Source: Mycobacterium sp. OAS707 (GTDB taxonomy: Bacteria; Actinomycetota; Actinomycetes; Mycobacteriales; Mycobacteriaceae). From it: DNA of 64,000 nt. Of this stretch, positions 57,616-64,000 are shown in pieces. The translations under genes were made by a program, and so were the position numbers. Each line of letters begins with the position of its first letter. Position 1 is the first letter of the stretch. The stretch spans positions 620,001-684,000 of the forward strand of contig NZ_JADBDS010000002.1 of assembly GCF_014873705.1 (NCBI RefSeq), written 5' to 3'. Below the pieces are notes generated by a model. The model did not search any database, was not told where the DNA came from, and worked only from the letters and a program-made list of their open reading frames with translations.

Positions 57616-58166
57616 AGCCCACTGACCGCCCCGTGCGCACACTGGTGCTCGGGGGTATCAGGTCAGGCAAATCGCGGTGGGCGGAGGCGGCGATCGCCGA
57701 TGCGGCCGGGCCAGGGCAGCCGGTGTGCTACCTGGCCACCGGTGCCACGGCCGACGCAGACGCCGACTGGTCGGCGCGTATCGCGGCCCACCGGGCCCGT
57801 CGCCCTTCGCACTGGTCGACGGTCGAAACAGTCGACATCGCAACACAATTGCGCACCGAGGCCGCGACACCGACGCTCGTCGACGACATCGGTGGCTGGC
57901 TGACCGCGGTGCTGGACCGACGCGACGCATGGACCGCGGGTTCGGTGGCGGCAGACGTGGCTGAGCTGGTCGACGCGGTCCATGCATTCGGCGCGCCGCT
58001 GGCGCTCGTCAGCCCCGAGGTCGGACTGACGGTGGTGCCGCACACGGTGTCGGGACGTCGGTTCGCCGACGAATTGGGCAGTCTCAATCAGCAATTGGCG
58101 GCCCTGTGCGACCAGGTGGTGCTGGTTGTCGCCGGGCAACCCCTGACCGTGAAGGCCGCCTCGTGA
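57612..58166 (+). CDS. cobU: Cobinamide kinase/cobinamide-phosphate guanylyltransferase CobU
   Basis: Bifunctional enzyme of the nucleotide-loop assembly of cobalamin. The 184-aa protein has the P-loop [36 protein letters not shown] (His near 55 region carries the GMP), [12 protein letters not shown] and [33 protein letters not shown] at 57612 overlaps the upstream stop as TTGA; GTG at 57633 is also possible. First of a cobU-cobT-cobS run. Confidence 0.92.
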   Translation: MKPTDRPVRTLVLGGIRSGKSRWAEAAIADAAGPGQPVCYLATGATADADADWSARIAAHRARRPSHWSTVETVDIATQLRTEAATPTLVDDIGGWLTAVLDRRDAWTAGSVAADVAELVDAVHAFGAPLALVSPEVGLTVVPHTVSGRRFADELGSLNQQLAALCDQVVLVVAGQPLTVKAAS

Positions 58167-59200
58167 CCGACTTCGACATCACCCCGCCCGACGCTGAGGT
58201 GGCCGCCGCGGCGCGCGCACGTCAAGACCGCTTGACCAAGCCGCCCGGTTCGCTGGGCAGGCTCGAGGACCTGTCGGTGTGGGTGGCGTCGTGCCAGGGA
58301 GTCTGCCCGCCGCGGCAATTCCAGCGTCCGCGCGTCGTGGTGTTCGCAGGCGATCACGGCGTCACGTCCTCCGGCGTCTCCGCCTATCCGGCCGAGGTCA
58401 CCGCGCAGATGGTGGCCAACTTCGACGCGGGCGGTGCGGCCATCAACGTGCTCGCCGAGGCGGCGGGGGCGAGCGTACGGGTGGTCGACATCTCGGTGGA
58501 TGCGCCCGAACCGCTGTCGCCGTCGATCGGTGCCCACAAAGTGCGCCGTAGCAGCGGCAACATCGCGGTCGAGGACGCCATGTCGGCCGAGGAATCTGCG
58601 GCCGCCATCGAGGCAGGCCGGCTGATTGCCGACGAGGAAGTCGATTCCGGGGCCGATCTGTTGATCGCCGGTGATATGGGAATCGGAAACACCACGGCGG
58701 CAACAACTTTGATCGCGGCGCTGACCAACTCCGAGCCCGTGGCGGTCGTCGGACGCGGCACGGGCATCGATGACGCTGCCTGGGCCCGCAAGACCGCCGC
58801 GATCCGCGACGCCCTGTACCGCGCCCGTGGCATGTCGACGGATCCGGTTGGGCTACTGCGGGTTTGCGGTGGTGCGGACTTCGCGGCGATGGCGGGATTC
58901 TGCGCACAGGCCGCAGCGCGCCGTACTCCGGTGTTGCTCGACGGCGTCGTCGTCACCGCTGCCGCGCTGGTGGCCGACAAGCTCGCGCCGGGCGCCCGGC
59001 AGTGGTGGCAAGCGGGACACCGGTCGACCGAACCGGCGCACACGCTCGCGCTGCAACATCTCGACCTCGAACCGATCGTCGACATGCGGATGCGCCTCGG
59101 CGAGGGCACCGGCGCAGCGGTCGCGCTGCCGGTCGTACGCGCCGCCGTCGCCGCGCTGGCGTTGATGGCCACCTTCGACGAGGCAGGCGTCACCGCGTGA
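58163..59200 (+). CDS. cobT: Nicotinate-nucleotide--dimethylbenzimidazole phosphoribosyltransferase CobT
   Basis: Makes alpha-ribazole phosphate for the lower cobalamin ligand. The 345-aa protein shows [73 protein letters not shown] and the catalytic region [10 protein letters not shown] with the Glu. GTG at 58163 overlaps the cobU stop (GTGA), and the stop overlaps the cobS start likewise. Confidence 0.95.
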   Translation: MTDFDITPPDAEVAAAARARQDRLTKPPGSLGRLEDLSVWVASCQGVCPPRQFQRPRVVVFAGDHGVTSSGVSAYPAEVTAQMVANFDAGGAAINVLAEAAGASVRVVDISVDAPEPLSPSIGAHKVRRSSGNIAVEDAMSAEESAAAIEAGRLIADEEVDSGADLLIAGDMGIGNTTAATTLIAALTNSEPVAVVGRGTGIDDAAWARKTAAIRDALYRARGMSTDPVGLLRVCGGADFAAMAGFCAQAAARRTPVLLDGVVVTAAALVADKLAPGARQWWQAGHRSTEPAHTLALQHLDLEPIVDMRMRLGEGTGAAVALPVVRAAVAALALMATFDEAGVTA

Positions 59201-59922
59201 TCCGTTCGGTCACAGGCGCATTCGCGTTTGCGACCGTCCTGCCCGTACGCAGTTCTGCCGGCGTCGGCCGCGGCGTCATCACCGCATTGCCTGTCGTCGG
59301 CGTCGCGCTCGGGGCGCTCGCAGGCGGGGTGGTCCTGGCGTCAGCGTCGGCGTTCGGCGCTGGCAACCCGCTTGGCGGGGCGCTCGCGGTAGCGGTCCTG
59401 CTGCTCGTGACGCGCGGCCTGCACATCGATGGGTTGTCAGACACCACCGATGCGCTCGGCTGTTACGGGCCGCCCGAGCGGGCATTGCAAGTGATGCGCG
59501 ACGGCTCGGCCGGCCCGTTCGGCGTCGCGGCGGTGGTGGTCGCGATCCTGTTGCAGGCGCTGGCATTCACCGAACTTGGTGTCGTCGCGGTGATCGTTGC
59601 GGTGACCGCCGGCCGGGTGGCCGCGGTCGCGGCATGCAGACGCGCGCTGACTGCCGCGCAGGGCAGCTCGCTTGGCGGCCGCGCCGCGGGCACCCAACCG
59701 GTCGCTGTGGTGCTCATCTGGACCGTCGCCGTCGCAGCATTGGCGACGCTTGCCGATCCGCGCCCGTGGCAGGGCCCGGTCACGGTCCTCGTCGCGGTCG
59801 GCTGCGGTGTCGTTCTGGTTGCGCACTGCGTCCGCCGGTTCGGCGGCATCACCGGTGATGTGCTCGGCGCGGCCATCGAGGTGACGACGACGGTGGCCGC
59901 CGTCGGGCTTGCGATCGCCTAA
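59197..59922 (+). CDS. cobS: Adenosylcobinamide-GDP ribazoletransferase CobS
   Basis: Integral membrane enzyme joining ribazole to cobinamide-GDP. The 241-aa protein has about six helices and the signature motifs [26 protein letters not shown] and [21 protein letters not shown] at 59197 overlaps the cobT stop (GTGA). The stop overlaps the ilvE stop on the opposite strand by 4 nt. Confidence 0.95.
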   Translation: MIRSVTGAFAFATVLPVRSSAGVGRGVITALPVVGVALGALAGGVVLASASAFGAGNPLGGALAVAVLLLVTRGLHIDGLSDTTDALGCYGPPERALQVMRDGSAGPFGVAAVVVAILLQALAFTELGVVAVIVAVTAGRVAAVAACRRALTAAQGSSLGGRAAGTQPVAVVLIWTVAVAALATLADPRPWQGPVTVLVAVGCGVVLVAHCVRRFGGITGDVLGAAIEVTTTVAAVGLAIA

Positions 59923-61025
59923 CTCAGTCGCGCCATCCAGCCGTGCGTGTCGGCGAACATGCCGCGCTGGATGCCGGTCAGCGTGTCGCGCAGCGCCATG
60001 GTGATCTCGCCCGGACCGCCGTCGGCGATGGTGAATTCGCCGTCGCCGTACTTGACCCGCGCAACCGGCGTGATCACCGCGGCGGTGCCGCACGCGAACA
60101 CCTCCGTGATCTCACCCGCTGCGACCTTCTTCTGCCACTCGTCGACATCGATCTTGCGTTCCTCGACGGCGAATCCGGCATCAGTTGCCAACTGCAGCAA
60201 GGCATCTCGCGTAACGCCTGGCAGGATCGACCCGCTCAGCTCGGGTGTCACCAACCGCGCGGTGCCGCCGCTGCCGAACACGAAGAACAGGTTCATCCCA
60301 CCCATCTCTTCGACGAAGCGGCGTTCGGCGGCGTCCAGCCACACCACCTGATCGCAGTCGTTCTCGGTCGCCTGCGCCTGCGCCAAGAGCGACGCGGCGT
60401 AATTGCCACCGAATTTCGCCGCGCCGGTGCCGCCTGGGCACGCGCGCACGTACTCCGTCGACAGCCACACGCTGACCGGCTTGATGCCGCCCTTGAAGTA
60501 CGCGCCGACGGGCGAGGCGATGACCATGTAGCGGTATTCGCTCGCGGGCCGCACGCCGAGCCCCGGCTCGGTGGCGAAGACATAGGGCCGCAGATACAGC
60601 GACTCCTCGCCGCCGGCGCGGGGCACCCACGGCTCGTCGACGGCGATCAGCTGTCGCAGCGACTCGATGAACACCTCTTCGGGCAGCTCGGGGATGGCCA
60701 GCCGGCGCGCCGACGAGCGCAACCGGCGGGCGTTGGCCTCGGGGCGGAACGACACGATGGAGCCGTCCGCCCAGCGGTAAGCCTTGAGCCCTTCGAAGAT
60801 CTCCTGGGCGTAGTGCAACACGATCGCCGACGGGTCCAGCTCGATAGGGCCGTACGGGATCACCCGCGCGTTGTGCCAGCCCTTCCCGTCGACATAGTCG
60901 ATCGAGACCATGTGGTCGGTGTGGAACTGACCGAACGGCGGATCGTTCAGAATCGAGGCCCGTACCTCGTCGCTCACCGGCGTCGCATTGCGCTCAACGG
61001 TGAATTCGAGGGGACCGTCAGTCAT
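59919..61025 (-). CDS. ilvE: Branched-chain amino acid aminotransferase IlvE
   Basis: Fold-type IV PLP aminotransferase, 368 aa, interconverting Leu/Ile/Val and their keto acids. The PLP lysine is K204 in [12 protein letters not shown]; other motifs are [54 protein letters not shown] and [14 protein letters not shown]. It starts 22 nt after gcvT. It corresponds to Rv2210c. Confidence 0.97.
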   Translation of the reverse strand: MTDGPLEFTVERNATPVSDEVRASILNDPPFGQFHTDHMVSIDYVDGKGWHNARVIPYGPIELDPSAIVLHYAQEIFEGLKAYRWADGSIVSFRPEANARRLRSSARRLAIPELPEEVFIESLRQLIAVDEPWVPRAGGEESLYLRPYVFATEPGLGVRPASEYRYMVIASPVGAYFKGGIKPVSVWLSTEYVRACPGGTGAAKFGGNYAASLLAQAQATENDCDQVVWLDAAERRFVEEMGGMNLFFVFGSGGTARLVTPELSGSILPGVTRDALLQLATDAGFAVEERKIDVDEWQKKVAAGEITEVFACGTAAVITPVARVKYGDGEFTIADGGPGEITMALRDTLTGIQRGMFADTHGWMARLS

Positions 61026-61047
61026 GCAGCGATTGTATATCCGCTAG

Positions 61048-62157
61048 CTAGCGGGTTTTTGCCTCGACAAACGGCGGCCTGACGACTTCACATTCAATGG
61101 CCCGGCCTCGCACGTCGACCGAGACGTGTTGGCCGTCGGCAATGTCTTTGTCGGTGTCGATCAGGGCAAGCGCGATACCGATTTTCAAGCCCGGGGAAAA
61201 CGTTCCCGACGTCGTCACGCCGATCTGGGTTTCGCCGTCGAGCACCGCGAGGTCGGGACGCAGCACGCCGCGGCCGACGGCCCGCAGTCCGCGCAACACC
61301 CGCCTCGGGCCTGCCTCTTTCTCGGCCAGCAGCGCTTCGCGTCCCCAGAACGCGTCCTTGCGCCAACCGATCGCCCAGCCGCAGCCCGCCTGCAGCGGCG
61401 AGATCTCCAGCGACAGTTCGTGGCCGTGCAGCGGGTAACCCATCTCGGTGCGCAGCGTGTCGCGGGCGCCGAGCCCGGCCAGCTCACCGCCCGCACTGCC
61501 GACAGCGTCGACGAGCGCGTCGAAAACCATACCGGCCTGCTCCCACGTCGGCAGCAGCTCGTAACCGTGCTCGCCGGTGTAGCCGGTGCGGCACACGCGG
61601 ACGGGAACCCCGTCGAATTCGGCGTCGGCATAGCCCATGTAGTCCATGTCGGTGGGTAGGCCCAATCCGCCAACGACTTTGGTCGACTCGGGGCCCTGCA
61701 CGGCGAGCACCGCGTACGAGCGGTGTTCGTCGGTGATGGTCAGGCCCGCTGGCGCGCGCTCCTGCAGCGCCGCAACGACCGCCGGTGTGTTGGCGGCGTT
61801 GGGTACAAGGAAGATCTCGTCGTCGGAGACGTAGTAGGCGATCAGGTCGTCGATCACGCCACCGGAATCGGTGCAGCACAACGTGTATTGGGCCTTGCCG
61901 GGTCCAATGCGACGGAGGTCGTTGGTGAGTGCGGAGTTGACGTATTCGGCCGCGCCGGGCCCTTTGACCAGTGCCTTGCCGAGATGACTCACGTCGAACA
62001 GGCCGACGGTGGTGCGCGTCGCGGTGTGCTCGCTGACAGTGCCTGCGTATGACACCGGCATCAGCCAGCCGGAGAATTCGGCGAAACTCGCGCCGAGCTG
62101 ACGATGGCGTTCCTCGAGGGGGCCGTGCAGGGTCTCGCTCGCTTCAGTGTCGGACAC
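61048..62157 (-). CDS. gcvT: Glycine cleavage system aminomethyltransferase GcvT
   Basis: T-protein of the glycine cleavage system, a folate-dependent aminomethyltransferase. The 369-aa protein has [92 protein letters not shown] and [19 protein letters not shown] at 62157 is within a short palindrome that also contains a GTG for the divergent cyclase frame. Other gcv genes are not in the window. Confidence 0.95.
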   Translation of the reverse strand: MSDTEASETLHGPLEERHRQLGASFAEFSGWLMPVSYAGTVSEHTATRTTVGLFDVSHLGKALVKGPGAAEYVNSALTNDLRRIGPGKAQYTLCCTDSGGVIDDLIAYYVSDDEIFLVPNAANTPAVVAALQERAPAGLTITDEHRSYAVLAVQGPESTKVVGGLGLPTDMDYMGYADAEFDGVPVRVCRTGYTGEHGYELLPTWEQAGMVFDALVDAVGSAGGELAGLGARDTLRTEMGYPLHGHELSLEISPLQAGCGWAIGWRKDAFWGREALLAEKEAGPRRVLRGLRAVGRGVLRPDLAVLDGETQIGVTTSGTFSPGLKIGIALALIDTDKDIADGQHVSVDVRGRAIECEVVRPPFVEAKTR

Positions 62158-62203
62158 GGGAAATCACCCTAGTGGGGAAGTCCGCGCTGGCAGACTCCGG
62201 TGG

Positions 62204-63289
62204 GTGGTCGATTTCGATGCGCTGGAAGCCGCGGGAATCGCCAACGCCAGGGATCGGGCCGGTCTCATCGAATACCTGGACGGTCTGGGCTTCACGACCG
62301 AGGACATGGTCGACGCCGAGCGGCGCGGCCGGTTGTTCGGCCTGGCAGGCGACGTCCTGCAACGGTCCGGCCACCCGATTTACAGCCTGGGCGCTGCGGC
62401 GACTGCCCTGGGCGTGTCCGTCGATGACGTCGCGCACGCCTGGGAGGCGCTCGGGCTGAGGGTCCCCGATCAACAGACGCCGTTGCTCAGCCAGGTCGAC
62501 GTCGACGGTTTGTCGGCGTGGGTCACGCTGCGGAAGTTCGCCGGTGAGGACGCGGCGCTCAATTTCTTGCGGGTGGTCGGTGCCGCGATGGCCCGCCTCG
62601 CCGAGGCCAGCGGAACCATGATCCGGATCGCGCAACCCAACCTGATGGTCACGCACAGCCAGGACGAGCTCACCACCGCGCTCGCGTACCGCGAAGTCGC
62701 CGAGCTGGTGCCCGGTCTCTCCACACTGATGGACTCCGTATTTCGCCATCAAATCACCAGCGCCCGAACCTATTTCGAGGGCGTCATCAGCGACGCGTCG
62801 GCAAGCGTCACCTGTGGTGTGGGGTTCGCGGATCTTTCCGGCTTCACCGAGCTGACCCAGCGACTCAGCCCGGCCGAATTGTCAGACCTCCTCGTCGAGT
62901 TCGGCGGCGCAGTCAGCGACGTCGTGCACGCCGACGGTGGCCGGGTGGTGAAGTTCATCGGCGACGAAGTCATGTGGGTGACGCCGACACCTGAACTGCT
63001 CGCCAAGGTTGCGTTCGATCTCGTCGAGTACCCGCGAGCGCGGGAGGCCGGTCTGCTGGTGCGCGCGGGCCTGGGCTACGGATCGGTGCTGGCCATCGGG
63101 GGCGACTACTTCGGCACCCCGGTCAACCTCGCTGCGCGCCTGGTGGCGGCGGCCGCGCCGGGCCAGATCCTTGCCGCCACCGACGTCCGAGACGAGCTGC
63201 CGGACTGGCCGGCCATCCCCTTAGATCCGTTGACGCTCAAGGGCTTCGACGAGCCGGTGACGGCCTACGACCTGCACTTGTCGCGCTGA
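62204..63289 (+). CDS. Class III adenylyl cyclase (Rv2212 type)
   Basis: Soluble ATP-to-cAMP cyclase, 361 aa from GTG at 62204. An N-terminal regulatory domain (about 1-180, DFDALEAAGIANARDRAGLIEYLD...) precedes the catalytic domain: metal Asp in VGFADLSGFTELTQ, substrate and second metal region VVKFIGDEVMWV, and GYGSVLAIGGDYFGTPVNLAARLV with the transition-state Asn/Arg. M. tuberculosis Rv2212 is a fatty-acid/pH-sensitive cyclase. The frame stays open to 62147, but that start would overlap gcvT, so the start is uncertain. Confidence 0.88.
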   Translation: MVDFDALEAAGIANARDRAGLIEYLDGLGFTTEDMVDAERRGRLFGLAGDVLQRSGHPIYSLGAAATALGVSVDDVAHAWEALGLRVPDQQTPLLSQVDVDGLSAWVTLRKFAGEDAALNFLRVVGAAMARLAEASGTMIRIAQPNLMVTHSQDELTTALAYREVAELVPGLSTLMDSVFRHQITSARTYFEGVISDASASVTCGVGFADLSGFTELTQRLSPAELSDLLVEFGGAVSDVVHADGGRVVKFIGDEVMWVTPTPELLAKVAFDLVEYPRAREAGLLVRAGLGYGSVLAIGGDYFGTPVNLAARLVAAAAPGQILAATDVRDELPDWPAIPLDPLTLKGFDEPVTAYDLHLSR

Positions 63290-63307
63290 CAGCTAGGGTA
63301 AGGCCTC

Positions 63308-64000
63308 GTGAGCCCTGCAAATCCCGGTTATCAGGCCCCCGCAGTCACCGTCGCCTCGGCGCTGGCCAAACGCAAAAACGACTCGGCGGTGCTGATCGTG
63401 CCGGTGGTGAGCGGTCAGGATGAGGACGCGACGGCGACGGTCCTGCACAGTCCGTTCCTCGACGCGGAAGCGGTCGGCGAGATCGACGTGGCACTGCGGG
63501 CGCTTGGCGCGAAGGGGGGCCCGGACCAGGTCACTCGCGTGGTCGCACCGTCGCTGCCGGTGGGCAGCGTGCTGGCCGTCGGGCTGGGCAAGGACCGCGA
63601 CCAGTGGCCTGCCGACGTGATCCGTCGCGCCGCCGGAACCGCCGCGCGCTCGCTGAACGGCACCACCACGGCGATCACCACGCTGTCGGACCTCGACCTG
63701 AGCGCGACGATCGAAGGCCTGATCCTCGGCGCCTACCGGTTCACCGACTTCCGCAGCGCCAAGACCGCACCCAAGGACGCGGGTCTGCGCGAGATCACAG
63801 TGCTCGCCGCCGACACCAAGGCCAAGACAACGGCAGCTGCGCAGCGAGCGACGGCGATCGCGACCGCGGTGGCCACCGCCCGCGATCTGGTGAACACCCC
63901 GCCGAGTCACCTCTTTCCTGCCGAATTCGCCAAGCGCGCAAAGGCTTTGGGAGAAGCAGCAGGACTCGAGGTCGAGGTGCTCGACGACAAGGCTCTCGCC
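63308..64000 (+). CDS. pepB: Leucyl aminopeptidase PepB (N-terminal part)
   Basis: The first 231 codons of an M17 leucine aminopeptidase. GTG at 63308 starts [34 protein letters not shown], the N-terminal non-catalytic domain. The linker [31 protein letters not shown] is highly diagnostic of the M17 family. The metal-binding catalytic part lies beyond the window edge. Corresponds to Rv2213. Confidence 0.93.
   Translation, partial: MSPANPGYQAPAVTVASALAKRKNDSAVLIVPVVSGQDEDATATVLHSPFLDAEAVGEIDVALRALGAKGGPDQVTRVVAPSLPVGSVLAVGLGKDRDQWPADVIRRAAGTAARSLNGTTTAITTLSDLDLSATIEGLILGAYRFTDFRSAKTAPKDAGLREITVLAADTKAKTTAAAQRATAIATAVATARDLVNTPPSHLFPAEFAKRAKALGEAAGLEVEVLDDKALA

Noticed and set aside
61041..61054. 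CCGCTAGCTAGCGG palindrome followed by T residues at the gcvT stop, looks like a terminator
   Set aside because: The T-run is on the wrong side for the minus-strand genes, ilvE follows within 22 nt, and no plus-strand transcript is expected there.

Overview
The window is a high-G+C chromosomal segment from a mycobacterium, most likely an environmental Mycolicibacterium-type species. Gene order follows M. tuberculosis Rv2146c to Rv2213 almost gene for gene, and the products are typical of that lineage: Wag31-era divisome genes, mannosyltransferases for LM/LAM, PknL, the qcrCAB/cta oxidase genes and MmpS3. Blocks present in M. tuberculosis at these positions are missing (the genes between murE and pbpB, the Rv2172c MTHFR-like gene, and the IS elements near mraZ and pknL). 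This argues against a tuberculosis-complex genome. All orthology statements are from memory of those proteins, not from a search.

Layout. 1-20 kb is the division and cell-wall (dcw) cluster on the minus strand, read right to left: mraZ, rsmH, ftsL-like, pbpB, murE, murF, mraY, murD, ftsW, murG, murC, ftsQ, then ftsZ, pgeF, yggS, sepF and yggT. Most neighbours overlap by 4 nt (ATGA), so translation is probably coupled. The array is broken between ftsQ and ftsZ by a plus-strand lipoprotein gene with its own promoter. A set of three 10-bp-phased GTGG boxes upstream of mraZ looks like the MraZ operator. 20-26.5 kb carries a DUF3040 protein, a GNAT acetyltransferase, LppM, a polyprenyl diphosphate synthase, the mannosyltransferase MptA, and the PknL kinase with its DNA-binding partner. 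26.3-28.4 kb is a small accessory patch: a 68-aa unknown protein, a perfect palindrome and an FAD monooxygenase.

28.4-41 kb has DAHP synthase, an RNase, a membrane protein, an alpha-1,2-mannosyltransferase, a lipid cluster (PlsC, Cys-rich small protein, ArsA-like ATPase with an apparent ATT start, two SRPBCC proteins, FadD15, PimB-type mannosyltransferase), a peptidase-like protein, the RipC NlpC/P60 hydrolase and a small CxxC protein. 41-51.7 kb has a DEDDh exonuclease/GIY-YIG fusion, trpD, and the respiratory supercomplex genes ctaE-qcrCAB facing mmpS3/DUF2561 and ctaC-ctaF. 51.7-64 kb has asnB (apparently leaderless), adenosine kinase, an NTF2-like membrane protein, an A-type Fe-S carrier, glycerate kinase, a DUF3043-cobU-cobT-cobS operon, ilvE, gcvT, a class III adenylyl cyclase and the start of pepB.

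No rRNA, tRNA, CRISPR array, insertion sequence or prophage was recognised. The most unusual points are the antisense lipoprotein inside the dcw cluster, the ATT-started ArsA-like ATPase in a conserved lipid cluster, the accessory monooxygenase patch with its palindrome, and a local A+T-rich codon patch over the PLP-lysine region of yggS.
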